NCBI RefSeq assembly: GCF_009870125.1
Contig: NC_046683.1
Span: 35,665,869-35,729,868, forward strand
Source: Drosophila pseudoobscura
Taxonomy: Eukaryota; Arthropoda; Insecta; Diptera; Drosophilidae
Direction of reading: 5' to 3'
DNA: 64,000 bases
Part shown: in pieces, positions 55,169 to 64,000 of the stretch
Numbering within the stretch: position 1 is the first letter of the stretch
How the letters are laid out: every line of letters starts with the position of its first letter
Notes under the pieces: generated by a model
Told to the model about the DNA's origin: nothing
The model's input: the letters and a program-made list of their open reading frames with translations, nothing else
The model's database searches: none
Position numbers and translations under genes: made by a program

Positions 55169-55630
55169 TATAGCCAGAATCAAGAAAACAATTTCATTCT
55201 TTCTCGCTCTGTCTCTCTCTAACACACAGGTTTCATGGTCGGTTTAGCCAACGAAAATCTTGGTCATCCACAAATCTCAGAGACTATTAAAGCAAGAGTA
55301 ACAAAATTTGGTATCCGCACTTCTGTTAGATCTCACTATAAAAATAAATCTCAAAATTTCGCCCCACCCCCTTCCGCCCCCACAGAGGACGAAAATCGAT
55401 TGTATCCACAATATTGAGGATACGAGAAAACTAAAAACGCAGATTCATAGATAATGACCATATCTATCAGATTGCTGAATCTGGATCAGATCAGATCATT
55501 TTTATAGCCAAAAGGAACAAATCAATTTGCAGTGGATACGCAGCGCCCGACGTCACGGTCAGACTGATTTTCTGTCTCTCTCGCACGCACTCTTTGTCGT
55601 GTCGCAGCAACTCACAACGTTCCCCCTCGT
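55169..55630 (+). mobile_element. DINE-1-type Helentron, 3' half (unit 2)
   Basis: Begins at TATAGCCAGAATCAAGAAAA and ends ACGTTCCCCCTCGT with the same right junction as the unit-1 copy (TTTGATATTATTTTATATC), so the insertion predates the duplication. The 5' half is replaced by 54667-55168 sequence, and an internal block is missing at about 55250. Confidence 0.82.
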
Positions 55631-55643
55631 TTTGATATTATTT

Positions 55644-56213
55644 TATATCAAAAACGACTCGCAAAAGGCTCGCAAACGATATCGCAAAAGTCTCATAAAT
55701 GATATCGTAAAAGGCCCGTTCCTATTTTGTTCCGTAATAAAAAATATTTTTAATTTTTAATATGACATGAATTTAATATATTAATATTGAATATTGAAGA
55801 TATATGTATGTTTTATTTAATCTGGCCTTCCGCTCTTGAGCATACTGAAAATATTTTTGTGTTGTGTGGTCAAAATCGTGATCGTCGAGCGCAAACTTCT
55901 GTTTAAATGCTTTTTGGAGTCTGTACCACGCCAGGAGAAAAACTTCGCCACATCATCGCTTATATTTACTCAAAAAATGTAAACAATTCCTTACCAAGTT
56001 CTTGAAAGCGTGCTCTTCTTTAAGATAATCTTCAAATTCTTAAAAGCCCTCTAGACTGGCCAGTAGTGAACGTGGCACTGTCAATTTTACCATGTTAGGC
56101 TCTCCGCACTCTCGAGCTTTTATTGATGCGACTTCACTACGCAACGAAATAAGTTCCGCCCCCTTATTTCAAATAAGTCTATTGAGCATGAAAATGTTTC
56201 AATGCATTACCAT
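55644..56213 (-). mobile_element. Unclassified DNA transposon, copy C, 3' part
   Basis: Duplicate of 48931-49499 including the GACTCGCAAAAGGCTCGC end motif and the DUF4806-like remnant (55805-56210). Split by the BEL/Pao insertion at 56214 and resumed at 62612. Confidence 0.65.
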
Positions 56214-56611
56214 TGTTTGAGATGCCAAGCTTTTTTGGCACCTATGTATTTCAAAATAAAAAGAGATTTTGGGTTAAACTTTATAATTCTTATTTAATCT
56301 TGGTGGCTTAGCGGAAGCCGATTGCTTGCTATTGCCAGATGAACTTTATGCGAGATCGATATGCAACCAATGCGCAGAGGGGTTAGCATAGAACTAAACT
56401 ATAGACGACGGCGTTAGATCAAAGTGACTGCCGAAGTGGCGGCAGCAGATCAAAGTAGTTGCCGAAGTGGCGGCGGCAGAGAGCCCCTTTACCGAGAGAG
56501 CGCAGCAGCTCTGCAGAAAGTCAACGTTTTACAACATATGTAGGCGGCTCTCTATGCTCATACAATAATAATGCTAAAGTTACGGTTATTCCTCAGCGGC
56601 TGGCCCGAACA
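56214..56611 (-). repeat. 3' LTR of the large BEL/Pao element
   Basis: 398 bp; plus-strand TGTTTGAGATGCC...GGCCCGAACA. Carries two imperfect copies of GCCGAAGTGGCGGC about 33 bases apart. The pol stop codon (56586-56588) lies inside it. Confidence 0.93.
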
Positions 56612-59600
56612 TACTCCCCCCGTTGGGAGCTAGTCTCTCAACAGATTCCTTAAGGGGCAGCAAACATAGCCGAGTGACGGCCCTCCTGATGTTTCCTGAG
56701 GATGTCTTCAGGTCAGCGACGCGACACACTCCGTCCTTGCCCAAAACGACATCGACCACTCTAGCCAGTGGCCAACGCATTGGAGGAAGATTTTCGTCCT
56801 TCACCAGAACGAGGTCGTTCTTGCAGATGTTTTGCGCGGGGGTACGCCACTTCGCGCGCTCTTGCAAAAGAGTGAGATACTCTTCGCGCCAACGGCTCCA
56901 AAATATTTGTTGTAGTTGGGTGACCCGCTGCCAGCCATCCAGACGATTGTAGTTCAGCTTCGTTAGGTCAGGCTCGAGGATTTGCTCATGGGGGCCGCCT
57001 AACAGCAGATGAGCAGGAGTCAAAACGTCTAAATCATCAGGATTTTCTGAAAGCGAGAGCAAAGGGCGAGAGTTAACAATTGCAGTGATCTGACAGATCA
57101 GAGTGCGCAGCTCGTCAAAGCTAAGCACAGATGGTCCAACTGAGCGGTACAGGTGATATTTTGCGGTCTTCACGGCCGCTTCCCACAACCCGCCAAAATG
57201 CGGAGAGCGAGGTGGAATGAAACGCCAGTCGATCGAGTCAGCCAAGCAGGATTCGTGGACCTCCTTCATATGCGGTTCGCTCAGACAGAGCTTCTTTAGC
57301 TCCAGAAGCTCGTTCTTGGCGCCAACGAAGTTTGTCGCATTGTCCGACCAAATTTGACTTGGCCTTCCTCGAGTGGAAGTAAAACGCTTTAGTGCGCCTA
57401 GAAACGATGCAGTGGTCAAATCCTTTACGAGCTCCATGTGTATAGCCTTGGAAGTGAAGCAGATGAATACGCTAATGTAGCACTTGATCGGAGGCCTTGT
57501 GCGGATTTCTGATCGGTAGAAAAAAGGTCCACAGTAATCTACTCCAGTGACTTCAAAAGCTCGAGATCCTTCCAAACGTTCCTTAGGTAGGTCTCCCATG
57601 ATGTGTTCGACCATACGCGGCCTAGTCCTGAAGCATCTCACACATCTGCTGACGACCCTTGACACTGCCTTAACACCTCCAATGGGCCAATATTCCAGCC
57701 GAATTTTGGATAGCAAGGCGCGAGGTCCGGCATGGAGGTTTCTTTCATGATAATATCTTATCAGCGCAAAGGTAATGGAATGTCCCTTTGGCAAAATGAG
57801 CGGGTGCTGAGCGTCAAATCCTAGCGATGAGTTTCCAAGACGACCTCCAACTCTAAGTAGTCCAGAATGATCGATGAACGGGTTGAGCGAGCTAATAGAA
57901 CTGGATTTCATGACTTGACCATTGCGCCGAATCTCCTTTATGTCCATCCACAAACTTGTCAGCTGAATGTGTCGAATTAGAAGATGCGTTCCTTGCCGAA
58001 TATCAGAAACGGTGAGTCCTGGATGCCTAAGACGATGTATAAATTTATGCATGTAGGCGAATGTGCGCTGCATGCGAAAGAATGAATTCGCAAATTTGCA
58101 TCCGGACGTGAGATCGGCATGTGGAGACGTGATTAGCAATCCTCTCTTGCGAAGCTCCAAAGTTGCTATGTTGTTAGTAGGAGATACAGGCCACTTATCC
58201 TTGGAGCATAGCAAAAAGGATGGGCCGTGAAACCATAGCTCTGACTGGATAAGATGGTTGGGAAGCGAGCCTCTCGAGAGAATATCAGCAGGATTTAAAG
58301 ATGTGGGAACATAGCGCCATTCCATGTCTGCCGTCAACTACTGAATTGATGCCACTCGATTTGCCACGAAAACTTGAAATTTAGCTGGCTCGTCCCTAAT
58401 CCAAGATAATGCTGTTGACGAATCCGACCAGCAATAGAACCGACCTGTAAAGATTCCCATGTCCTTTACATTCTGCATGATTTTCGCAAGCAAATGGGCT
58501 CCACTTAATTCCAGCTTAGGAATCGATATAGTCTTTAGCGGCGCCACTCGCGACTTTGAGCACAAAACGTGGCTCGAAGACTGGGCTTCCCTGGACACGA
58601 TATACACGCAAGCGCCATATGCTTCTAAGCTGGCATCACAGAATCCGTGAACTTCTGTAGCCACACTAGAACGAAGAACCAAGCGAGGAAATGAGATCCG
58701 AGAAATGCTTGCCAAACTATTTCTCAAGTCCATCCAAGTTGAATGCAACGCTGAGGGTAGGCTTTCATCCCAATCCAAATTTTCTCTCCAAAGCTGCTGA
58801 AGGAAGATTTTGCACCTGACAATGACTGGATTTATCAATCCAAGAGGGTCGTAGAACCGCGCAATCGTAGATAAAACCGACCGCTTTGATGGCTTTGAGG
58901 TTGTGTCCAGTGCGGACAAGGCAAAAAGCAGCTGATCCGAAGCAGGGTCCCACGCTAAGCCGAGAGTTTTGGCTATGTCGCTTCCATCATTAAACTTTAG
59001 GAACTTCTCTATGTCATCTTCAGGGGTTCCCTCAAGTACTTCCTGGTGACTGGAGCACCATTTCCTAAGTCTAAAGTTACCACGGGACAGTAAAGCTTAT
59101 GTTTGGTGCATCTTTTCCATGACCTGTGCGACCGAATTACCGCCCGAAATAAGGTCATCCACGTAAAACTCCTGCCGCAGAGCAGCTGAGCCAAGAGGGT
59201 AGGATTCACCCTCGTCGATGGCCAGCTGGTGCATTGCGCGGACCGCTAAAAATGATGCAGCCCTCGTCCCGTATGTGACGGTGTCTAATGTGTAGACTTG
59301 AACCTCGGACTCGATGGAATCTCGCCATAGGATGCATTGATACAAATTGTCGGGGGGAGACACTCGTACGCAGCGGTACATTTTACAAATGTCCCCAGTG
59401 AGAGCGACTGGATATGTTCGAAAGCGAATCAATATGTTGAACAATGCAGGCTGAATAACAGGGCCTGTCATCATCACATCATTTAGAGAATATCCAGTTG
59501 ATGTAGCTGCGGATCCATCGAAAACGACACGGAGTTTTGTCGTCGTACTGTCCTCCTTTAGGACACAGTGATGAGGCAAGAAATATTTGCAGAGGCTACG

Positions 59601-61871
59601 GGAATCAGGGTTGACTTGGTGCATATGATGCAAATCAATGTACTCCCTCATAAAGGCGGAATACCGCTCCTTTAGTGTAGGATTACGCTCCAGTTTTCGC
59701 TCCAGACTGATGAACCGTCGATAAGCCTGAGCATAAGATTCTCCTAAACGATCAATATTGTTGTTTAGCGGGAGACGAACTGCATACTCCCCGGATGGCA
59801 ACCGTGAAAGGTGGCTTACGAAATGTGCTTCACAATCGTCTTCTTCTTTGGTATTCAACCCAACCTCCACACAATTCTCGACTTCCCAAAACATACGAAG
59901 AGTTTTATCCAACCTTGCTTCCATCTCAGCTATCGAATCTGGACAATTGTGCGTGGCCAAAAGCGCCGAGCTTGATACCTTCTGTCCACCACCAGATACG
60001 AACCACCCAAGCCGGGTCTTCTGCAGAAGAGGCAGTCCATCGGTGAGTTTGATTTGCCCTACGCAGAGGAGATCATAAAAAACGCTCGCACCAATGAGAA
60101 GATCAACCCGTTGAGGATTGAAAAATGCAGGATCAGCGAGCTGAATGTTAGATGGAATACGCCAATCGGATACATTTACTGCCATACTTGGTTGAGAATC
60201 GGTAATCGTGGGGGCGATGAGAGCAGTAAGTGTAGTTGTGTAAGCAGAGGTGCGAGAATGCATACAAATGCTTATGGTGGATCCCTCAGTAGAAACGCTG
60301 GTATCGCCCAGCCCAGACACAAGTGCAGACGATTGAGTTCTCCTAAGCTGAAGCTGCTGGGCGAACCTGGATGTGACGAGATGCAGCTGCGATCCTGAAT
60401 CTAAGATGGCACGACAAGGAACTAAAACGCCAGACCGATTCTTCACGAGAACCACGGCTGTAGCCAGAAGCACGACATCTGAGTGAAGACCTTGGGCAGC
60501 AAGAGAGGTAGACGAAGGTAGAGACGAGCTGCTAGCAGAATTTTGAGCAACGGAAAGAGTGTCCGGTTGATCGGCCAGATCGGGTGGAGTAATACCTGGG
60601 CAGCCTTGTGTTGTGGGCTGCATACTAACGAAGTGCAACAAACTATGATGCCTACCGCCGCATACTCGACATTTTCCACTATTGCATGCGCGGGTCCGGT
60701 GCCCCGGTTTTAGGCAATTGAAGCATAGGGAAAGCTTCTTCACTTCTTTGTGGCGCAGCAACGGTGAGAGATTTTCGAATATCTTGCACGAGTATATTCC
60801 ATGGCCCGCTGAGTGGCAAAAAACGCATACAGACGGGTCGGAAGAGTTGGAAGCTACAAACGCTTTCTTAACATGCGTATAGGAATGGTTTTTTCCCACC
60901 TGATCGCTACTAGCGTGTGTCGCTGTAGCATATTCCAATCGCTCCATTTTCTGGCAGCGTTGCTGCAAGAATTCGAAGAATTCCTCTGCGGAAGGTATAG
61001 CATCCGACGATGTGTGCTCCTCCCATTTGGTTTGCGTCTTCGAATCCAACTTCTGCAGCAGCATGTTGATAACCATGAACCCCGAAATCTCCTCAGCAGT
61101 TCCCAATGTCTGCAACGCTCGCATGTGTAAATTGACTGCATCCGAAAACTCCCGAAGCCTTTTAGCAGAAGGCGAGTCTACCCTCTTTAGCCCAAGAATC
61201 TTCTTGATGTGTGCCTGGAAAACAAGTCTTTTATTATTAAAGCGTTTATTAAGTATATCCAGAGCCGCACGATAATTGGCACTGGAGAGCTCCAACGATC
61301 GAACCGAATCCAAAGCCGCATCAGCGAGGCAAGAGCGAAGGTGCTGGAATTTCTCGATGTCACTGAGATCCGCATCCGCTTCAATCACAGATTTGAACAT
61401 TGCCATAAAATCCGAGAACTCGACGTATCCACCAGAAAACTTCGGCACCTTCAGCTCAGGAAGTCGCTGCTTGTGAGCCATGATGATGGTACTTTGTCCG
61501 GAATGGCTTGGCAGAGTCGTAGAATTGGCAGCGGCGTGTGACTGGCTTACTTCAACAGCAGCCAGCAACTCAGCTTTCAACGATATGAAAAGAGTATCGA
61601 AGATTTCGCGCAGCTCACTCCCAATCTCGTTTTGATCGAGAGCCTCCAACTCATTATGGGCCTTATTAAATTCCGCTCGAATTTCTGCCAACATATCAAG
61701 GCGCACCTCGACTTCCGCGGCGGTCAGCTTGTCGATTTTATTCCCCGCGAAGGATTCGCCAAGCCTGTGCAATCGATCATATAATGACTGACTTTTACGT
61801 TTATACAGACTCAGTCTGGAATCAGCCACCACAATATTTCCGCCCGCGCCTGTATTTGGATCGTTGTCCAT
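56586..61871 (-). pseudogene. BEL/Pao Gag-Pol polyprotein, two nonsense codons
   Basis: A single frame from the ATG at 61871 (MDNDPNTGAGG) to 56586, about 1760 codons, broken by TAA at 59097-59099 and TAG at 58338-58340. In order: Gag (LPELKVPKFSGGYVEFSDFM), zinc knuckles CVFCHSAGHGIYSC and CFNCLKPGHRTRAC, protease CRAILDSGSQLHLVTS, RT with KLRVVFDGSAATSTGYSLND and QEFYVDDLISGG, RNase H (VHGFCDASLEAYGACVYI, YCWSDSSTALSWI), integrase zinc finger (HERNLHAGPR...CVRCFR), then VDYCGPFFYRS, IWSDNATNFVGA and GGLWEAAVKTAKYH. A further 33 codons are open upstream of the ATG but less likely to be used. The first stop falls just after the RT active site, the second at the RNase H end. Otherwise intact, matching its young LTRs. 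Confidence 0.93.
56612..56627 (-). promoter_or_regulatory. Polypurine tract of the large BEL/Pao element
   Basis: Element strand CAACGGGGGGAGTA immediately before the 3' LTR. Confidence 0.8.
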
Positions 61872-62187
61872 GTTAACCGTTGTGCAATCGACACAACAAC
61901 GGAAAATGAAATACCGCTTAAGCGACGATGTATAGACGCGAGAGCGAGAATGCGAGACACGAAAAGTCAAGAACCGCGGCTGCAGCTGCGCAGAGAATGA
62001 GAGATTCGACGCTTAAAGTACCGGAATTTGTCTATAAATATTCCAGCCGCACTCTCACTGAATTTGCACTTTAAACTGTTTTTCAATGTGCACTCAAATG
62101 TATTTGTTGGTAGTTAAACTACCCAACAACACAATATTGTATAATTAATAAGTGTTTTAACGGAAAGCGATTAAGAAATGGTTTTAT

Positions 62188-62207
62188 ATCACGTCGGGGG
62201 GTCACCA
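62188..62207 (-). promoter_or_regulatory. Primer binding site, tRNA-Trp-like with two extra C's
   Basis: Element strand TGGTGACCCCCCGACGTGAT, one base after the 5' LTR. It is the tRNA-Trp primer site seen at 2057-2074 but with six instead of four C's. Confidence 0.75.
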
Positions 62208-62208
62208 A

Positions 62209-62606
62209 TGTTTGAGATGCCAAGCTTTTTTGGCACCTATGTATTTCAAAATAAAAAGAGATTTTGGTTTAAACTTTATAATTCTTATTTAATCTTGGTG
62301 GCTTAGCGGAAGCCGATTGCTTGCTATTGCCAGATGAACTTTATGCGAGATCGATATGCAAACAATGCGCAGAGGGGTTAGCATAGAACTAAACTATAGA
62401 CGACGGCGTTAGATCAAAGTGACTGCCGAAGTGGCGGCAGCAGATCAAAGTAGTTGCCGAAGTGGCGGCGGCAGAGAGCCCCTTTAGCGAGAGAGCGCAG
62501 CAGCTCTGCAGAAAGTCAACGTTTTACAACATATGTAGGCGGCTCTCTATGCTCATACAATAATAATGCTAAAGTTACGGTTATTCCTCAGCGGCTGGCC
62601 CGAACA
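62209..62606 (-). repeat. 5' LTR of the large BEL/Pao element
   Basis: 398 bp, three single-base differences from the 3' LTR. Bases 61872-62187 between primer site and ATG are leader with no gene seen. Confidence 0.93.
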
Positions 62607-62611
62607 ACCAT

Positions 62612-64000
62612 AATTATTGGACCGATTATTTGGAGCCGTATTAGATATGTCTGAAAATATATTAAAACGACATCGCAAGGTAAAGCCGAAGGAAAGTCAC
62701 TCAAAATGTTACCTGTTATTTGAGTATTTTCCGCTACCATTTCCTCAAAATTAAAATCGTATTGGTTAGCCACTTTTAAAAATCTAAAATTATTCAATTA
62801 AAGGAAAGTAAATGTGATTTCCACAATCTTCAAAATGAAATGTTTTTTCTGATATTTTTCTATATCATGTTGCGATGTGGTCGAGACGAAATATAGTACT
62901 TTTGAATAGAAAATGCCCACATAGGTAGAGTTTATGGGAGAAGTAAAGTATGCTTCTAGACCAACTACTAGTTGGCTATGACAAATTTTATTTTCTATTT
63001 CATGTTTAATGTTTAGAGTTCAACAATGTACAGTTAAATTTCTCCAATGAGTAGTTCGAATTTATCACCATATTTTTAAGATGGCCCAGAAAGTTTTCGA
63101 ACGTAAATGAGCTTATCTGTAGAGTCTGTAGAGAACCATATTGAATGGTTTGTTTGCTTAAATGTGTTAAGCAATCAAAATTAAAAGTGAGCATTGCGTT
63201 CATATAGAAAGACAGAACTTGACTTACAAAATTATCCAGCAAGCTGGATGCAGGAGAATTTTGCGTGACACAATATTTTTTGCGTAGAAGAAGTCTTATC
63301 GCTAAGCTTAGCAGTAAAAAATGATTATACAAGCCGGTATCTAAAATGCCTTTCAATGCTATTGGTCCAGTATATAATAAAAAGTGGCTTTAAATCGGTC
63401 GAGATTATCTAGAGATCTAACTTCTCTATTGAGATATTCCCTAGATAAAAACTTTTTAAGAGACAAGTTTATTATTAAGGGAAGCTATGGAGTCCCGTTT
63501 CAAATTGATGACCTTTTTCTCTTACTAAAGTCCCTAGGACCGTTTTTATGACGTAAAGACAAACTACGTGCATGTAGTCTAAGGGAAACTGATTTACCAT
63601 ATTCATTGGCATGTTATCAAGAACATGTTTGCCTTGGATGTTGTGGTTTTCAGGTTGAATACGATTTCGGAAGCTATCATTGGTTCGTGGTAGGTTAATT
63701 GATTTCTTGAAAATTTGACGGTTACAGAAAGTTTCCCCTTTTTGAATGCAATAGTTGCAGGAATAAAAACCCGAACGATATTTCACAGCCAATATAAAAG
63801 CGCGGGCTGGCGCATCGCATATGATTGCTCTCATAGATATTCGGAAACACATATTTTGAAACATCATCCCTTCCTTTATCAATTCTCCTTACTCGTAGAC
63901 ACATTCTTGCAAATAAAGAATCCTGGCTTCGAATTACCTGCAAATATTCCAGCTACCAAAACTGGCTTTGTGCCATTGACGTTAATCAAAATGAGACATG
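62612..64000 (-). mobile_element. Unclassified DNA transposon, copy C, transposase part, runs off the right edge
   Basis: Third copy of the 49500-51214 sequence. 63006-63356 repeats KGILDTGLYNHFLLL...FTFENFLGHL; 63475-63882 is longer and more intact than its counterparts, joining AIICDAPARAF, YCIQKGETFCN and FPLDYMHVVCLYVIKTVL in one frame because the stop seen at 45410 and 50491 is not present here. Further parts lie beyond base 64000. Confidence 0.65.

Larger units (their letters stand above)
50145..56213 (+). repeat. Segmental tandem duplication, unit 2
   Basis: Same order as 45055-49499. Differences: a Helentron at 51396-52490, loss of about 110 bp before C1D, a foldback element in C1D exon 1, retention of about 500 bp (54667-55168) after C1D that unit 1 lacks, and a DINE-1 reduced to its 3' half. 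Ends at the BEL/Pao insertion, beyond which unit 3 starts. Confidence 0.9.
56214..62606 (-). mobile_element. BEL/Pao retrotransposon, nearly full length
   Basis: 6393 bp on the minus strand with 398-bp LTRs (56214-56611 and 62209-62606) that differ at three positions by eye, target duplicate ACCAT at 56209-56213 and 62607-62611, a tRNA-Trp-like primer site, polypurine tract, and one polyprotein frame with two stops. It interrupts transposon copy C in the tandem array. Unit 1 gives the empty site (ACCAT then AATTATTGGACCG at 49495-49512). Confidence 0.95.

Noticed and set aside
1..64000. CRISPR arrays, bacterial operons, rRNA or tRNA genes
   Set aside because: Sequence is eukaryotic transposon-rich DNA; no direct-repeat/spacer pattern and no tRNA or rRNA sequence recognised. 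The tRNA-Trp match is only the retrotransposon primer site.

Overview
The window is a transposon-dense, intron-poor stretch of Drosophila DNA, best explained as heterochromatin or a degenerating sex-chromosome (neo-Y-like) region. The evidence for Drosophila is the set of repeat families: several DINE-1/INE-1-type Helentrons with the 'TATACCCGATACT' end and the internal CTGT/CCGT tract, CR1-type LINEs with a PHD-finger ORF1, a LOA-clade and a Jockey-like LINE, BEL/Pao elements primed by tRNA-Trp, Ty3/gypsy, hAT, Tc1/mariner and P-like foldback elements. The exact DINE-1 variant and the LOA-type LINE make me suspect the obscura group, but that is inference from memory of these families. Only two host protein genes are recognisable: mevalonate diphosphate decarboxylase (a pseudogene) and a C1D/Rrp47-like gene (one intact copy, one broken copy).

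Layout. 1-5.54 kb: a CR1 LINE (minus) split by a complete BEL/Pao element that has identical 363-bp LTRs and an intact Gag-protease ORF but no RT, RNase H or integrase core. 5.57-5.77 kb: a mariner scrap. 6.88-8.03 kb: two exons of the mevalonate decarboxylase gene (minus) with two in-frame stops; a LOA LINE sits just upstream with its target duplication. 9.87-13.26 kb: two CR1 fragments in opposite orientation, one carrying a solo LTR. 13.29-14.92 kb: the 3' part of a second BEL family. 14.9-35.1 kb: a three-level nest, a hAT transposon split by a CR1 LINE that is itself split by a two-unit Ty3/gypsy tandem array (LTR-internal-LTR-internal-LTR). 35.1-40.2 kb: old, mostly unassigned AT-rich DNA with a Jockey fragment. 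40.2-45.05 kb: a patchwork of palindromic Tc1-type elements, a foldback element, mariner and DINE-1 pieces. 45.05-64 kb: a tandem segmental duplication (at least two and a half units) made of an unclassified DNA transposon, a CR1 tail, the C1D gene and DINE-1; a nearly full-length BEL/Pao element (56.2-62.6 kb) splits the third transposon copy.

How the parts relate. Almost everything is mobile DNA inserted into mobile DNA, and the target-site duplications let the order be read: hAT, then CR1, then gypsy; CR1, then BEL; segmental duplication, then Helentron, foldback and BEL insertions in the second unit. The intact C1D copy keeps its reading frame, intron, TATA-like box and poly(A) signal, while its duplicate has a nonsense codon, a transposon in exon 1 and a promoter-side deletion. 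The Gag-only BEL element would need pol functions from an autonomous relative; the large BEL element here shares its primer site and polypurine tract type but has two stop codons in pol.
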